DNA of 64,000 nt from NCBI RefSeq assembly GCF_004187715.1, contig NZ_QZWF01000001.1, positions 744,001 to 808,000 of the forward strand. Direction: 5' to 3'. Below, piece by piece: positions 35,444 through 45,349 of this stretch. The position numbers and the translations under genes are program-made. Under the pieces are notes generated by a model. It saw nothing but the letters and a program-made list of their open reading frames with translations, did not search any database and had not been told where the DNA came from. This stretch comes from Streptomyces sp. F001. Its GTDB lineage: Bacteria > Actinomycetota > Actinomycetes > Streptomycetales > Streptomycetaceae. Every line of letters starts with the position of its first letter. Positions within the stretch are counted from its first letter, which is position 1.

Positions 35444-35483
35444 CTCGCCTGCTGCCGGGCAAGACACTGCGCGTGGAATACGA

Positions 35484-35524
35484 ACGGCCCCCGGTTTCCC
35501 GGCGGACGGGTCAACGGGGGCCGT
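35484..35524 (-). terminator. Intrinsic terminator after guaB1
   Basis: ACGGCCCCCG (35484-35493) pairs with CGGGGGCCGT (35515-35524). The hairpin ends the minus-strand guaB1 transcript, 17 bases after its stop. Confidence 0.7.
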
Positions 35525-35540
35525 ACGGAAGGGAGTCGGG

Positions 35541-37028
<1,488 letters not shown>

Positions 37029-37093
37029 TCAGCCAGGGGGAAGAGCACGTACTTCATTGTCCCATGACGGCCGGAATGCGATGCCCGGTCACT

Positions 37094-37432
37094 TCATCCA
37101 GGCTGGTCAGAGCCCTCATCGGAGGATCCTCCAAGGGCGAGCGCCACGGTCAGCGCCGACGCCACGTCCGCGGCCTGGGCGAACACCTCCCGGGCGGTCT
37201 TCCACTCCTGTGGGCGCGCCTTCGCGTACGGCTGCCAGTTCCGTACGACGATCAGCAGCCCCTTCTCGACGGCGTCCTCGGGCCAGACATCGTGGTCGGA
37301 GAGGCTGTCGGCCAGTGCGTCCCAGTTACGGCCGAACCAGTCGGGCAGCTGAAGGGCCCGGGCACAGCGGTCCATCAGGCCGGCCTTGTCCGTGACCCCG
37401 TCGAGGTCGAGGGTGACCACGAGCTCCGTCAT
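37094..37432 (-). CDS. Barstar family protein (ribonuclease inhibitor-like)
   Basis: 112 residues from the ATG at 37432. The barstar fold is visible in VVTLDLDGVTDKAGLMDRCA, LQLPDWFGRNWDALADSLSD (the conserved FGxNWDAL motif) and KGLLIVVRNWQPYAKARPQE. Barstars bind and block secreted guanyl RNases such as barnase; no RNase gene is visible next to it. It may be a solitary antitoxin-like or housekeeping form, common in streptomycetes. It lies 98 bp upstream of guaB1. Confidence 0.85.
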   Translation of the reverse strand: MTELVVTLDLDGVTDKAGLMDRCARALQLPDWFGRNWDALADSLSDHDVWPEDAVEKGLLIVVRNWQPYAKARPQEWKTAREVFAQAADVASALTVALALGGSSDEGSDQPG

Positions 37433-37460
37433 CTCAGTACCGCCCTGAACGAGTCGTATT

Positions 37461-37760
37461 GAACCCTCCCCCAACTAAAGCAGGGGGATTCCTGGCTCAG
37501 GACGCCCCGCAGGCCGACGACCCGCAAGGTCTTACTCCCTCAACACCAGCCGGGACGGAACCTGCCTGGTTTGTTGAGCAAAGCTCGAGTGTGCCGTCTT
37601 GGCTCTCGATCGGCACAGTGTGCGCGCTTGGTTCTCGCAACGCACGGCGTGCAGCGTACCGGATCGTGCGGGCGGTCTTTCGCCCTGACGGCGAAACCCC
37701 GACGGCGAAGAGGCAGGCCAACACCCGGGGGACGAACCGCAGCACCATGCCGCCGATGCT
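37461..37760 (-). mobile_element. IS605/IS1341-like right-end scar (TnpB tail / omegaRNA-like region)
   Basis: On the minus strand the segment ends with AATCCCCCTGCTTTAGTTGG then GGGAGGGTTCAA: a C-run/G-run hairpin and the TTCAA terminus typical of IS200/IS605 right ends. About 250 bases of moderately structured sequence precede it; in complete elements this region is the tnpB 3' end and its guide RNA scaffold. No TnpB catalytic domain remains; the SorC gene begins at 37790. I read it as a solo end left by deletion. It fills the gap between the SorC and barstar genes. Confidence 0.5.
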
Positions 37761-37789
37761 GCCACGGCCGCCCCCTCAGGGCCTTGACA

Positions 37790-38833
37790 TCAGGCCCCGT
37801 CCGGGTCGGCCCGGTTCAGGGCGGGCCGCGGCGTCGGCCCGGCCGCCATCAGATAGTCGGCCGCGGACGTGTCCGTCACCAGGCTGGTGACCAGCCCCGA
37901 GCGCAGCACGGCATCGATCGCCGCCGCCTTGCGCTGCCCACCGGCGATCGCGACGACCTCGGGGATACGGCGGAGCTGGTCGGCCTTGACCGTGATGCAC
38001 CGCTCGCCGAGGTCCCGTCCGACCCGGCGGCCGTCGGAGTCGAAGAGGTGCGCGGACATCTCGGCGGCGACGCCGAGGGACGCGTAGTGCGCGCGCTCCT
38101 CGTCGCTGAGCATGTCGTGCACCGTCGAGATGCCCGGTTCCCAGGAGCCGATGGAGACGCAGGCGACCGTGACCTTGTCGAAGTACTCGAAGGCCCGGGC
38201 GATCCCGGTCTGGTTGCGCAGCGCGGCCGCCGTGGCGGCGTCCGGCAGCAGCATCGGCGCGTAGATGGGGTGGGCGTCACCGCCGGACACCTGCGCGGCC
38301 CGCCGCACGGCCTCCACCGAGCCGCGCTCGGCGGTCCCGGCGTCGTACACACCCGTCAGCTGCACCACCGTGCAGGGCGGCAGCCGGTCGAGGGCGGCGG
38401 CCATGTGAATGGTGGACCGGCCCCAGGCCAGGCCCAGGACGTCCCCCTCGTTGACGAGCTCGCCGAGCAGGTCGGCGGCCACCTCACCCAGGTTCTCGGG
38501 ATCCGGGGTCTCCTCGGCCTCGGCCGGGGATTCGACCACGACGGCGTGCCTGAGGCCGTAGCGGGCGCGCAGCGCGTCGGAGCGCTCGGCGTCCAGCTCG
38601 GCCGGGACGCGGATCTCGATGCGCACGAGATCCCGTTCGAGGGCGGTCTCCAGGACCCGGGCCACCTTGAAGCGGCTGACGCCGAACTCCTCAGCGATCT
38701 GGATCTTGGACTTTCCCTCGAGGTAGAAGCGGCGGGCCATGGCCGCCGCCTGCACCAGCTCAGCGGGTCCCATCCGCATGGCTGACCGGCCCGCCGACAT
38801 ACCCGACACGGCGATCTCCTCACTGCTGTTCAC
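37790..38833 (-). CDS. SorC/DeoR-type sugar-binding transcriptional regulator
   Basis: About 347 residues. The N-terminal HTH is YLEGKSKIQIAEEFGVSRFK VARVLE; the C-terminal sugar-phosphate-sensing domain of the SorC family has AADLLGELVNEGDVLGLAWG, VVQLTGVYDAGTAERGSVEA and RCITVKADQLRRIPEVVAIA GGQRKA. SorC proteins bind phosphorylated sugars and repress or activate sugar operons. The GTG at 38833 gives VNSSEEIAVSGMSAG; the ATG at MSAGRS is an alternative. rpe is directly upstream on the same strand, so a pentose-phosphate-linked effector is plausible. Confidence 0.88.
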   Translation of the reverse strand: MNSSEEIAVSGMSAGRSAMRMGPAELVQAAAMARRFYLEGKSKIQIAEEFGVSRFKVARVLETALERDLVRIEIRVPAELDAERSDALRARYGLRHAVVVESPAEAEETPDPENLGEVAADLLGELVNEGDVLGLAWGRSTIHMAAALDRLPPCTVVQLTGVYDAGTAERGSVEAVRRAAQVSGGDAHPIYAPMLLPDAATAAALRNQTGIARAFEYFDKVTVACVSIGSWEPGISTVHDMLSDEERAHYASLGVAAEMSAHLFDSDGRRVGRDLGERCITVKADQLRRIPEVVAIAGGQRKAAAIDAVLRSGLVTSLVTDTSAADYLMAAGPTPRPALNRADPDGA

Positions 38834-38922
38834 ACTCTGGATTCGCCGTTCATCCTTGCAGATCCGGCGCGGTTGATCAGCCCTGATCGACGACCGACGG
38901 GCGCCGTTCACGTAACCGTGGC

Positions 38923-39609
38923 TCAGTGGTCGCACGCCCATGTTGCCTGCTTCGTCACGGCCTCCGCCTTGGCCCGCAGGCCACGCACCGCGGCGGCCGG
39001 GTCGGCGGCGCCGTACACCGCCGAACCCGCAACGAAGACGTCGGCGCCCGCCTCCGCACACCGCTCGATGGTTGCGTCCGAGACCCCGCCGTCGACCTGG
39101 AGCCACAATTCGAGGCCGTGCTTGCCGATCAGCTCACGGGTGCGGCGGATCTTCGGAAGCATGATGTCGAGGAACGCCTGCCCACCGAAGCCCGGTTCGA
39201 CCGTCATGATCAGCAGCATGTCGAGCTCGGGAAGCAGATCCTCGTACGGCTCGATGGGCGTCGCGGGCTTGAGCGCCATGGACGCGCGGGCGCCCTTGGC
39301 CCTGATCTCCCGGGCGAGACGCACCGGTGCGGCGGCCGCCTCCACATGGAAGGTGACCGAAGAGGCACCCGCTTCCACGTACTGGGGTGCCCACCGGTCG
39401 GGGGCCTCGATCATCAGATGGCAGTCCAGCGGAGTGTCCGTCGCCCGGGCCAGGGACTCCACGACCGGCACGCCGAGCGTGAGGTTCGGTACGAAGTGGT
39501 TGTCCATGACGTCGACGTGGAGCCAGTCGGCCCCCTCGACCGCCTTCGCCTCGTCGGCGAGACGCGCGAAGTCGGCGGACAGGATGCTGGGGTTGATCTG
39601 CACGGCCAT
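38923..39609 (-). CDS. rpe: Ribulose-phosphate 3-epimerase
   Basis: 228 residues, the usual length. The barrel starts [20 protein letters not shown]. Metal and catalytic motifs are [58 protein letters not shown] and [20 protein letters not shown]. It interconverts ribulose 5-phosphate and xylulose 5-phosphate. In M. tuberculosis rpe adjoins the rsmB/fmt genes; here 5.7 kb of accessory DNA intervenes. It is followed on the same strand by the SorC regulator (89-bp gap). Confidence 0.95.
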   Translation of the reverse strand: MAVQINPSILSADFARLADEAKAVEGADWLHVDVMDNHFVPNLTLGVPVVESLARATDTPLDCHLMIEAPDRWAPQYVEAGASSVTFHVEAAAAPVRLAREIRAKGARASMALKPATPIEPYEDLLPELDMLLIMTVEPGFGGQAFLDIMLPKIRRTRELIGKHGLELWLQVDGGVSDATIERCAEAGADVFVAGSAVYGAADPAAAVRGLRAKAEAVTKQATWACDH

Positions 39610-39678
39610 GCCCCAAGCCTGCCACGCCCTCCGGGGGTGAGCGTCATCGGTGTCGGGTGGGATTGGTTGCAGGAGCAG

Positions 39679-39762
39679 CGCGGGCCGTCTGCGGCTGGTC
39701 GCACCCGCGCGGCGGAGCCGCATATGTCACGGCCCCGCGCCCCTTTCGGAGCGCTGCTGCCC
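39679..39762. repeat. Streptomyces-type intergenic repeat (CTGCGGCTGGTCGC ... CCCGCGCCCCTTTCGG)
   Basis: The segment GTCTGCGGCTGGTCGCACCC, GCGGCGGAGCCGCATATGTC and CCCCGCGCCCCTTTCGGAGC matches a dispersed repeat I recognise from intergenic DNA of several streptomycetes. It contains GCGGC / GCCGC arms and probably works as a terminator or folded spacer. It marks the left edge of the accessory island after rpe. Confidence 0.45.
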
Positions 39763-40482
39763 CCGGCCCCGCGAAGGCGGGGTGCAGGTTCTCGTTTCCA
39801 ATGACCAATGCCAAGGACCTGACCTGCGGTTCCTTGGTTGTCTCCTTTGTGGTCGGCCTCGTTTCGTCTCAGGACCTTGACCAATCGCGCTACGGCTGCC
39901 CCGGCCCTCCATTACACAAGGACGATGGACGCCAAGAGTCGGGAGGAAGACAGGGTTGCGCGAATTCGATCCTGCTCGAGCGCCCCGCCGCCACGCTCAA
40001 GATGCTGTCGGACAACGATCGAGCGACGGGCCTCAGCGCCCTGTGCCTGCCGCACCAGACGGTACTCCAGCAGACTCTCTACCGGTGTACGTGAAGCGGG
40101 TGCTCGACCCGGCGACGACATAGCCGAAGTAAGGCAACGCAACCGCATGCGGATCCTGCTTGCAATCTCCTACGCCCGCGAGACGCGCTCGCTGTGGGAG
40201 GCCATGCGCAAGCTGCCAGCATCATGGCGCCCGTGGCGCCCCTGCCACGACCAGGGGGGAGGTCCCGGACCATCTCGCAGGGCAGGCCCGGGTCGGCGAC
40301 CAGGACGAGCCGCAGGTTCCTGCCGTTCGTGTCCGCGTCGGGCTGCCTCATACACTCTCGTCCTGCCGCCGGGCAGGCCTCGTCGCGCCTCGCCGCTTCC
40401 CTCAGGCTGCCACCACAGGGAGGTATCCGCTCGTCCACCCGTTCGGCAGCACGCCGCGCCTGCGGGCCGGGGCGCCCCTAGC
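39763..40482. other. 720-bp region without an intact gene
   Basis: No frame has convincing coding character. One short segment (40256-40351, minus strand) is a clear protein fragment listed separately. The remaining DNA has mixed frames and lower third-position GC than its neighbours, in keeping with decayed genes. Confidence 0.5.
40256..40351 (-). pseudogene. N-terminal fragment of the same membrane protein family as 42832-43963
   Basis: Translation MRQPDADTNGRNLRLVLVAD followed by PGLPCEMVRDLPP matches the first strand and helix of the family seen at 42832-43963 (GVTVVALLADPDAPTEIAQR MAQTLP). After about 32 residues the similarity stops. It is a truncated copy with no remaining downstream domains. 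Confidence 0.45.
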
Positions 40483-41019
40483 ATGCTGAATGTGCGACCC
40501 ATTCTCCCGAAGGTCGAGGGCGGCCGGGTACAGGGCCTCCTACAGCTCATCGAGGACGGCATCCACCTCGTCGTCGCGGCGCTCCTCGTACTGCTCGCGG
40601 GGCTCCTGACCGTCGGGGTCGCCCATGACGTCATCAGGTCGATCCAGGGGCCGTACCGCGAGGAGACGGTCGTTCTCTCCGCCCTGGACAGCAGCCTGGT
40701 GCTGTTCATCGTGGCCGAGCTGCTCCACACCGTCCGCCTCACCATCAGGAACCGGACCCTCGACGCGGAGCCGTTCCTCGTCGTCGGCCTGATTGCCGGC
40801 ATCCGCAAGGTGCTCATCGTGACGGCTGAGGCGGAAAAGTCCTTCCGGTGGAACGTCGAAGGGATCGAACTGCTCGTCCTGGCGGGGCTGATCCTCGTGA
40901 TGGCGACAGCGATGTACGTGTGGCGGCGCTCGACACGGCCGGGAGACTACTTCCCGCTCCAGGAGGCGCGGCGCTCCCCGTCGCCGGAGCCGTCACCCAC
41001 CCCGGTGCGCGGTTCCTGA
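40483..41019 (+). CDS. Phosphate-starvation-inducible PsiE-like membrane protein
   Basis: 178 residues from the ATG at 40483. Four hydrophobic segments in the PsiE arrangement: IHLVVAALLVLLAGLLTVGV, SLVLFIVAELLHTVRLTI (with the ELLHT motif), FLVVGLIAGIRKVLIVTAEA and IELLVLAGLILVMATAMYVW. The function is unknown; in E. coli psiE is induced by phosphate starvation. The C terminus is a Ser/Pro tail that overlaps the 3' end of the convergent FUSC-like gene by 27 bp. It is the first intact gene in the island. Confidence 0.8.
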   Translation: MLNVRPILPKVEGGRVQGLLQLIEDGIHLVVAALLVLLAGLLTVGVAHDVIRSIQGPYREETVVLSALDSSLVLFIVAELLHTVRLTIRNRTLDAEPFLVVGLIAGIRKVLIVTAEAEKSFRWNVEGIELLVLAGLILVMATAMYVWRRSTRPGDYFPLQEARRSPSPEPSPTPVRGS

Positions 41020-42033
41020 TCCGTCACCTTCCGCAGCCACGGCCGCCCGCACCCGTTGCTCCTCGCGAGCGGAGCCGACGTCCCGTTCCAGGGGTGTGCG
41101 GCTTACTGCTGCCGCGAGGTCCTCCAGGGCCCGCTTCTGCAGTTCCGCCTCGCGCCGTAGCACCGGGCTCCGGTCCCCGGCGGCGCCCTCCCACGCGTGG
41201 AGCGCCTCCTCCACGCGTCCCCAGTCCGGATTCCTGTGCTCGCGCACGTCGACTGCCGCCCGCGCGGTGTCTGCCTCCAAGGCCTCGGCGAACCGCTCCG
41301 CCTCGGGGGGGCGAAACGGCTGTCGGCCCGCGGGACGTGGCTCTCCATGAGCATCGCCGCCCGGTCGAGTCCCTTGAGCGCCTCCTGCGCCTCCCGCGAT
41401 GTCAGACCTCTGGGGCGGACCGGTTCCTGCCTTGCCTGGTCGTAGGCCTCCTGCCAGGCGGCACGTGCCTCCCTGCCCGCCAGCAGGGTCCTGCGCATGT
41501 CGGCGCGATGTTCCCGGGTCGGTTCGGCGTAGCTGCGGAGCACTGCGGCCGCGTAGCGGCCGTTGGCGGCGAGCCAGTCCGCAAGCCGGCCCGGCAGCCG
41601 GGGGGGTCTCCCATGCGGGGAACACCACGTACGCCAGCATTGCCAGGGCCCCGCCGAGCAGGGTGAGCACCACCCGCTCCGGGACCGTCTGCTCCCAGGC
41701 CTGGCCGCCCATGCCGAGCAGGAAGACGAGGTACGCGGCAGTGAAGCACTGGGAGTAGGCGTAGCCGGTACGGATCAGCGTGTACGACAGGGCCGCCGAG
41801 ACCACCGCCAGCGCGCCGAACACATGGGCGTCCGGGCCCAGGGCCCGCACCATCCCGGTGGCGAGCGCGAGCCCAGCAGCCGTGCGCAGCGCGAGCAGAG
41901 GCTCCAGCCGCGCCTCCTCGATCGTGAGCCCGGATCGCACGACCTCCCCGAAGGTCCGCAGCCACCTCACGGATGTGAGCCTGGCCGGAACGCCCTGCCG
42001 GGGCGCGTCGGCCGCGCCGCCTCCTGACGGCAT
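40993..42033 (-). pseudogene. FUSC-family transporter, large internal deletion and shifted middle
   Basis: The N-terminal segment (GLTIEEARLEPLLALRTAAG LALATG) is that of a full-length FUSC protein, but it runs straight into TM segments of the C-terminal membrane half (VFGALAVVSAALSYTLIRTG YAYSQCFTAAYLVFLLGMGG). The middle, about 390 residues in relatives I know, is absent. The soluble tail then moves to another frame between two G7 runs (41600-41606 and 41305-41311), where AVLRSYAEPTREHRADMRRT is the true reading, and back. The start at 42033 lies at the junction with a truncated IS5 element, so its own promoter is probably lost. Full-length relatives export aromatic acids. Confidence 0.65.
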
Positions 42034-42593
42034 CGCGGTCGGCGGACGCGCGCCCCCGGGCCGACCTCCACCCGCACCGGCGGCACACCGTCGACCAGCG
42101 GCAGCGGCTGTATGACGTCGGTGCGGTGCCCGCCGGTCGACGTCACCCGCAGCGGAATGCCGTGCGCCTCGGTCAGCACATGATGCTTCGAGCCCGGTCG
42201 CGCACGGTCAACCCGGACTCGGACCGACTTTTGGGCTGCTGCGCCCCCGCTTGGCCTGCACGTACGAGGCATCAACAGTGACGCGGGAGAAGTCCAGGCG
42301 GTCCGCCGCCCGCAACCCGTCCAGCAACACCTGCTGAAGTTGTTCCCGCACTCCGGCCTGCTGCCATTCGGCCAGCCTCCGCCAGCAGGTAGGACCCGAA
42401 CCGAACCCCAACGCCTGCGGCAGGTACTCCCATGGATGCCGGCGTACAGGACGAACAACACTCCCTGCAGTGTCTTGCGGTCATAGATCCGCTTGCGCCC
42501 CGGGTAGCGGAACCGCCGTTCATGCTTCGGCAGCAGGGGCTCGATCACCGCCCACAGTTCGTCGCTGACCTCCCACGGCTTCCGCCGCGTCAT
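42034..42593 (-). mobile_element. IS5-family transposase, truncated and frameshifted
   Basis: The start is clear: MTRRKPWEVSDELWAVIEPL LPKHERRFRYPGRKRIYDRK TLQGVLFVLYAGI. The next part, PWEYLPQALGFGSGPTCWRR LAEWQQAGVREQLQQVLLD and LDFSRVTVDASYVQAKRGR, is in another frame. A third frame carries VDRARPGSKHHVLTEAHGIP LRVTSTGGHRTDVIQPLP. At least two single-base shifts are present, and the C-terminal DDE part is missing, ending where the FUSC-like reading frame starts. It cannot encode a working transposase. The left inverted repeat was not located. Confidence 0.7.
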
Positions 42594-42831
42594 GGTCACC
42601 CCCACAAAGCACGGGATCACATACATCTCCACCGCGCCACAAAAGGATCATTCTGCAAGGACCCCTTGGCCTGGTGCGCGTCGCCCACCGGCTGAGGGGG
42701 AGCGGCCCTGGTTCAGCGGGCGTGCGCTGGCCCGAAGGACCGCCGCGTGTAGCGCGGACTCCCGGTACGCCGGCCAGCGGTGAGCGGCGATGCCGCACGC
42801 GCGTCCAGGAGCCATTTGTGCCGGTATCGGT

Positions 42832-43963
42832 TCACTTCGAGGGCTGGTCACCGTGGTCGTCTTGGAGCGTGTGACGACGTTCCTGTTCGCGCTTGGAGTA
42901 GGCGGCTGCCCGGATCGCCTCGTCGCTCTCCAAGCCTGATCCCAGCGCGCCGCCCACGGTGGCGACCGAAGCGACGAACCAGGACAACGTCAAGTACTCC
43001 GTGGCGTGCAGCGGGGTTCGTGTCATGGAAGCGAACACTCGGTCGTTGAGGATGAACAGCGCCCACACCAAGTTGATGACCATCAAACCCACATAGCAGA
43101 CGAGCACCGATACCCACGGTCACGACCGTCGAGGCGTTGTAGAGCCGCGCCCTCTGCCTCGCCTCCGGCGAGCCCTCTGCTGATCGATGCCACAGCTGCG
43201 CGTCTACGATCAGCCAGCCGATCATGATCGCGACAGATCCGACCATGGCGATCACGAGGCGAGGCGCGCTCAGGGCCTCAGCGAGGCTCCAGACGGTGGA
43301 GTTCAGGGTGGCGACTGCTCCTGTGGCGAGTGCGGCCGCCAGGGCTTTCGACAAGCCCGGCACCAACCGCCACGGCCGGTTGGCACGGACCATACCGACG
43401 AGCACCCGCAGGTAACCGCCCGGCCCGCTGACGACGTACCGAAGACCGGCGGTCTCCTCCTCACCGGCCGGGCTCGGATGAATAGGCGTAAGACGACCGG
43501 CAAAGGGCCCCAGAAGCGGCTGACTTTGCGGACGTCCTTCAGCCCCAGTGGCCTGCGGACCCGCCAGGCTGAGCACGGCTTCTTCCACGGCCCGTCGGGC
43601 CCTCGTCTGCAGCCGCAAGCCCCCCAGTGAAGGAAGAGACAGCAGCGCCAAGCCGTGTTCGTGACTCAGATTCACAACGAGCTTGCACCCGTTTGAGTGC
43701 AGCGGAAGGTCGGTGAGGGCCACGACGATATCCCAATTCTCCGCACTTCCGCGATCCATGATCCGGCGCATCAAGGTGGGCGGGTCCTCGGTCCCTGAGG
43801 TGAAGGGCTCACTGACCACCTCGACGTCGAACCGTCGCCCCTGGCCCGACTTGTCGGCGAGCCGAGTAGGAAGTGTCTGGGCCATGCGCTGCGCGATCTC
43901 CGTCGGCGCGTCCGGATCCGCCAGGAGAGCCACGACCGTAACGCCCTGAGACGACACCCGCAT
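42832..43963 (-). pseudogene. Actinomycete two-domain membrane protein, one frameshift
   Basis: Start ATG at 43963 behind GAGGAGGG. Residues 1-150 form a soluble alpha-beta domain (GVTVVALLADPDAPTEIAQR; NWDIVVALTDLPLHSNG; HEHGLALLSLPSLGG). A linker and four hydrophobic segments follow (ALAAALATGAVATLNSTVW, LVIAMVGSVAIMIGWLIVDA, then VLVCYVGLMVINLVWALFIL and LTLSWFVASVATVGGALGSG). The last two lie in a shifted frame; the break is near 43105-43112. Restored length is about 377 residues. I know such proteins only as conserved hypotheticals in actinomycetes. Two fragments of the same family lie nearby. Confidence 0.65.
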
Positions 43964-43989
43964 GACTGGGCCCTCCTCCTCGGCGGCCC

Positions 43990-44320
43990 CCGCGATCGCA
44001 AGTGCCCACAGATGCCGCCCAGGTAACGTCGACGCAGCGTGACACGCTGGCCTCCGCCAGCAGGTGCGGACGGTACGGCAAGATCTCCTCGTCTTCCCAG
44101 CACAGGGCCTGCTCCCACCACCGGGCCACGATCGCGTGCGCCACCGCGAACACCCGCTCCGGCACGACCCCGGCACGCACCGCACGCCGCGCCACCGACC
44201 ACCCAGCTTCGGTGTCCGGGCCCGGGAGCCGGAGTCCGGCAAAGCCCTGCCACCCGGGAGGATCCAGAACGCCTGCGAGGCACAGCACTACGTCCTGCCC
44301 GGCGTCGGGGCGGCTGGTTG
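43990..44320 (-). other. Decayed coding remnant
   Basis: One minus-strand frame has protein-like sequence with no start or family match (RAGVVPERVFAVAHAIVARW, WEQALCWEDEEILPYRPHLL). Both ends run into low-quality frame. It lies between the frameshifted membrane protein and the plus-strand fragment at 44325. I cannot name the family. Confidence 0.35.
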
Positions 44321-44324
44321 GCGG

Positions 44325-44480
44325 GATGGTACGCGTCAACCGGCCCTGGCTGCTGTTCTCCGGCCTCTCCCGAGCGCTCCTTGGCGTGTTCGCCACCGCG
44401 GCGTTCGGCCTCATCAGCAGCGGCATCTGGGAGGCCACCCCTTACGTGGGGTCGCTCCGCGACGCGGTGTTCACCCTGCT
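44325..44480 (+). pseudogene. Membrane-segment fragment of the family seen at 42832-43963
   Basis: The plus-strand frame reads GGMVRVNRPWLLFSGLSRAL LGVFATAAFGLISSGIWE, closely parallel to VGMVRANRPWRLVPGLSKAL AAALATGAVATLNSTVW of the neighbour. Only the linker and first TM segment remain; no N-terminal domain or later TMs are present, and the frame decays after 44480. It is an inverted partial copy of the neighbour. Confidence 0.5.
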
Positions 44481-44660
44481 CTCGATCCACACGCCCGTCC
44501 GACTACCCGGACACTCGGACGCCTGGGCCTGGCAGGGCAATACAGGGAGGCTAATTGGGCCCGACATGCGCATGCGTTCGCGCGCCCCCGTCGGCCAGGC
44601 TGGCTGGGAAGCCCAGGGGGCCGGGAGCCACCCCGGCGCCCACAGCCGGAGGTTGCCGTC

Positions 44661-45110
44661 ATGACCGTGATGTCCATCGCCAGGTTCGAGGGGTTCTTCC
44701 GCGCGGTCGCCGGGCTGGACGTCGACAAGAACGATCTCAAGCGCTACAGCGACTTCGTCGACGCCAAGCTCTACGACCTGCTGACCGTCGCCCAGGCCAC
44801 TGCCAAGGCCAACGGGCGCGACATCATCCGGACCTGTGACCTACCGATCACGAAAGGCCTGCAGGAGAGCATTCACCACTTCCGGAAGATCGACCAGGCA
44901 CTAGAACTCAAGCCGATCCTTGAACAGCTCGCCACCCACCCCGCTCTGGACCGCCCGCCCGACGAGGAGACCGAGGCGGCCTATCCGGACATCATCGGCG
45001 GACTCAGCCTGGCCCTTGCCCAAAGCTTCAAGATCCTCCACCCCGACCTGAAGAACCCCCAGCCCCAGCACTGGGACGAGGCTCGAGCCGTCTTCGACCT
45101 CCTGTTGTGA
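44661..45110 (+). CDS. DUF1931 family bacterial histone-fold protein
   Basis: 149 residues with a good GGAGGTT ribosome binding site. The sequence is wholly alpha helical: FEGFFRAVAGLDVDKNDLKR YSDFVDAKLYDLLTVAQATA KANGRDIIRTCDLPITKGLQ, followed by a second helical unit (LEQLATHPALDRPPDEETEA, LSLALAQSFKILHPDLKNPQ). This is the DUF1931 pattern, in which one chain folds as two tandem histone-like units (structures exist for thermophile members). A DNA or protein-binding role is unproven. It is the only clearly intact gene in the right half of the island. Confidence 0.8.
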   Translation: MTVMSIARFEGFFRAVAGLDVDKNDLKRYSDFVDAKLYDLLTVAQATAKANGRDIIRTCDLPITKGLQESIHHFRKIDQALELKPILEQLATHPALDRPPDEETEAAYPDIIGGLSLALAQSFKILHPDLKNPQPQHWDEARAVFDLLL

Positions 45111-45349
45111 GTGTCGACCGGACCAGGCGGTGCAGGCCACGGCCAAACAGCGTCAGCGCGCTCTGCTTCCTCGGCTGCCGCAATGACCTGCTGGCCCGCC
45201 GCAGGGCCTCATCCACGTCGGGGGTGCTGCCGAAAGCGGTCCTGGTCGGTGAGCTGGCCGAGACCGCGGCGGGCACCCGCCGGCTGCTGGAGCAGACCGC
45301 TGTGCGCCTTGCGGGGAACCTCACCATGTGACCTACACGGGGGCGAGAT

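Noticed and set aside
39912..40148. Minus-strand frame VESLLEYRLVRQAQGAEARR in the gap after rpe
   Set aside because: Protein-like composition but no start, ribosome binding site or family. Treated as decayed DNA.
45107..45331. 74-residue frame after the histone-fold gene, starting GTG in an overlapping TTGTGAGTG
   Set aside because: The start overlap looks like coupling, but the translation (VGELAETAAGTRRLLEQTAV) has no family match and the N half is Arg/Ser-rich. It could be a short remnant; evidence is too weak to call.
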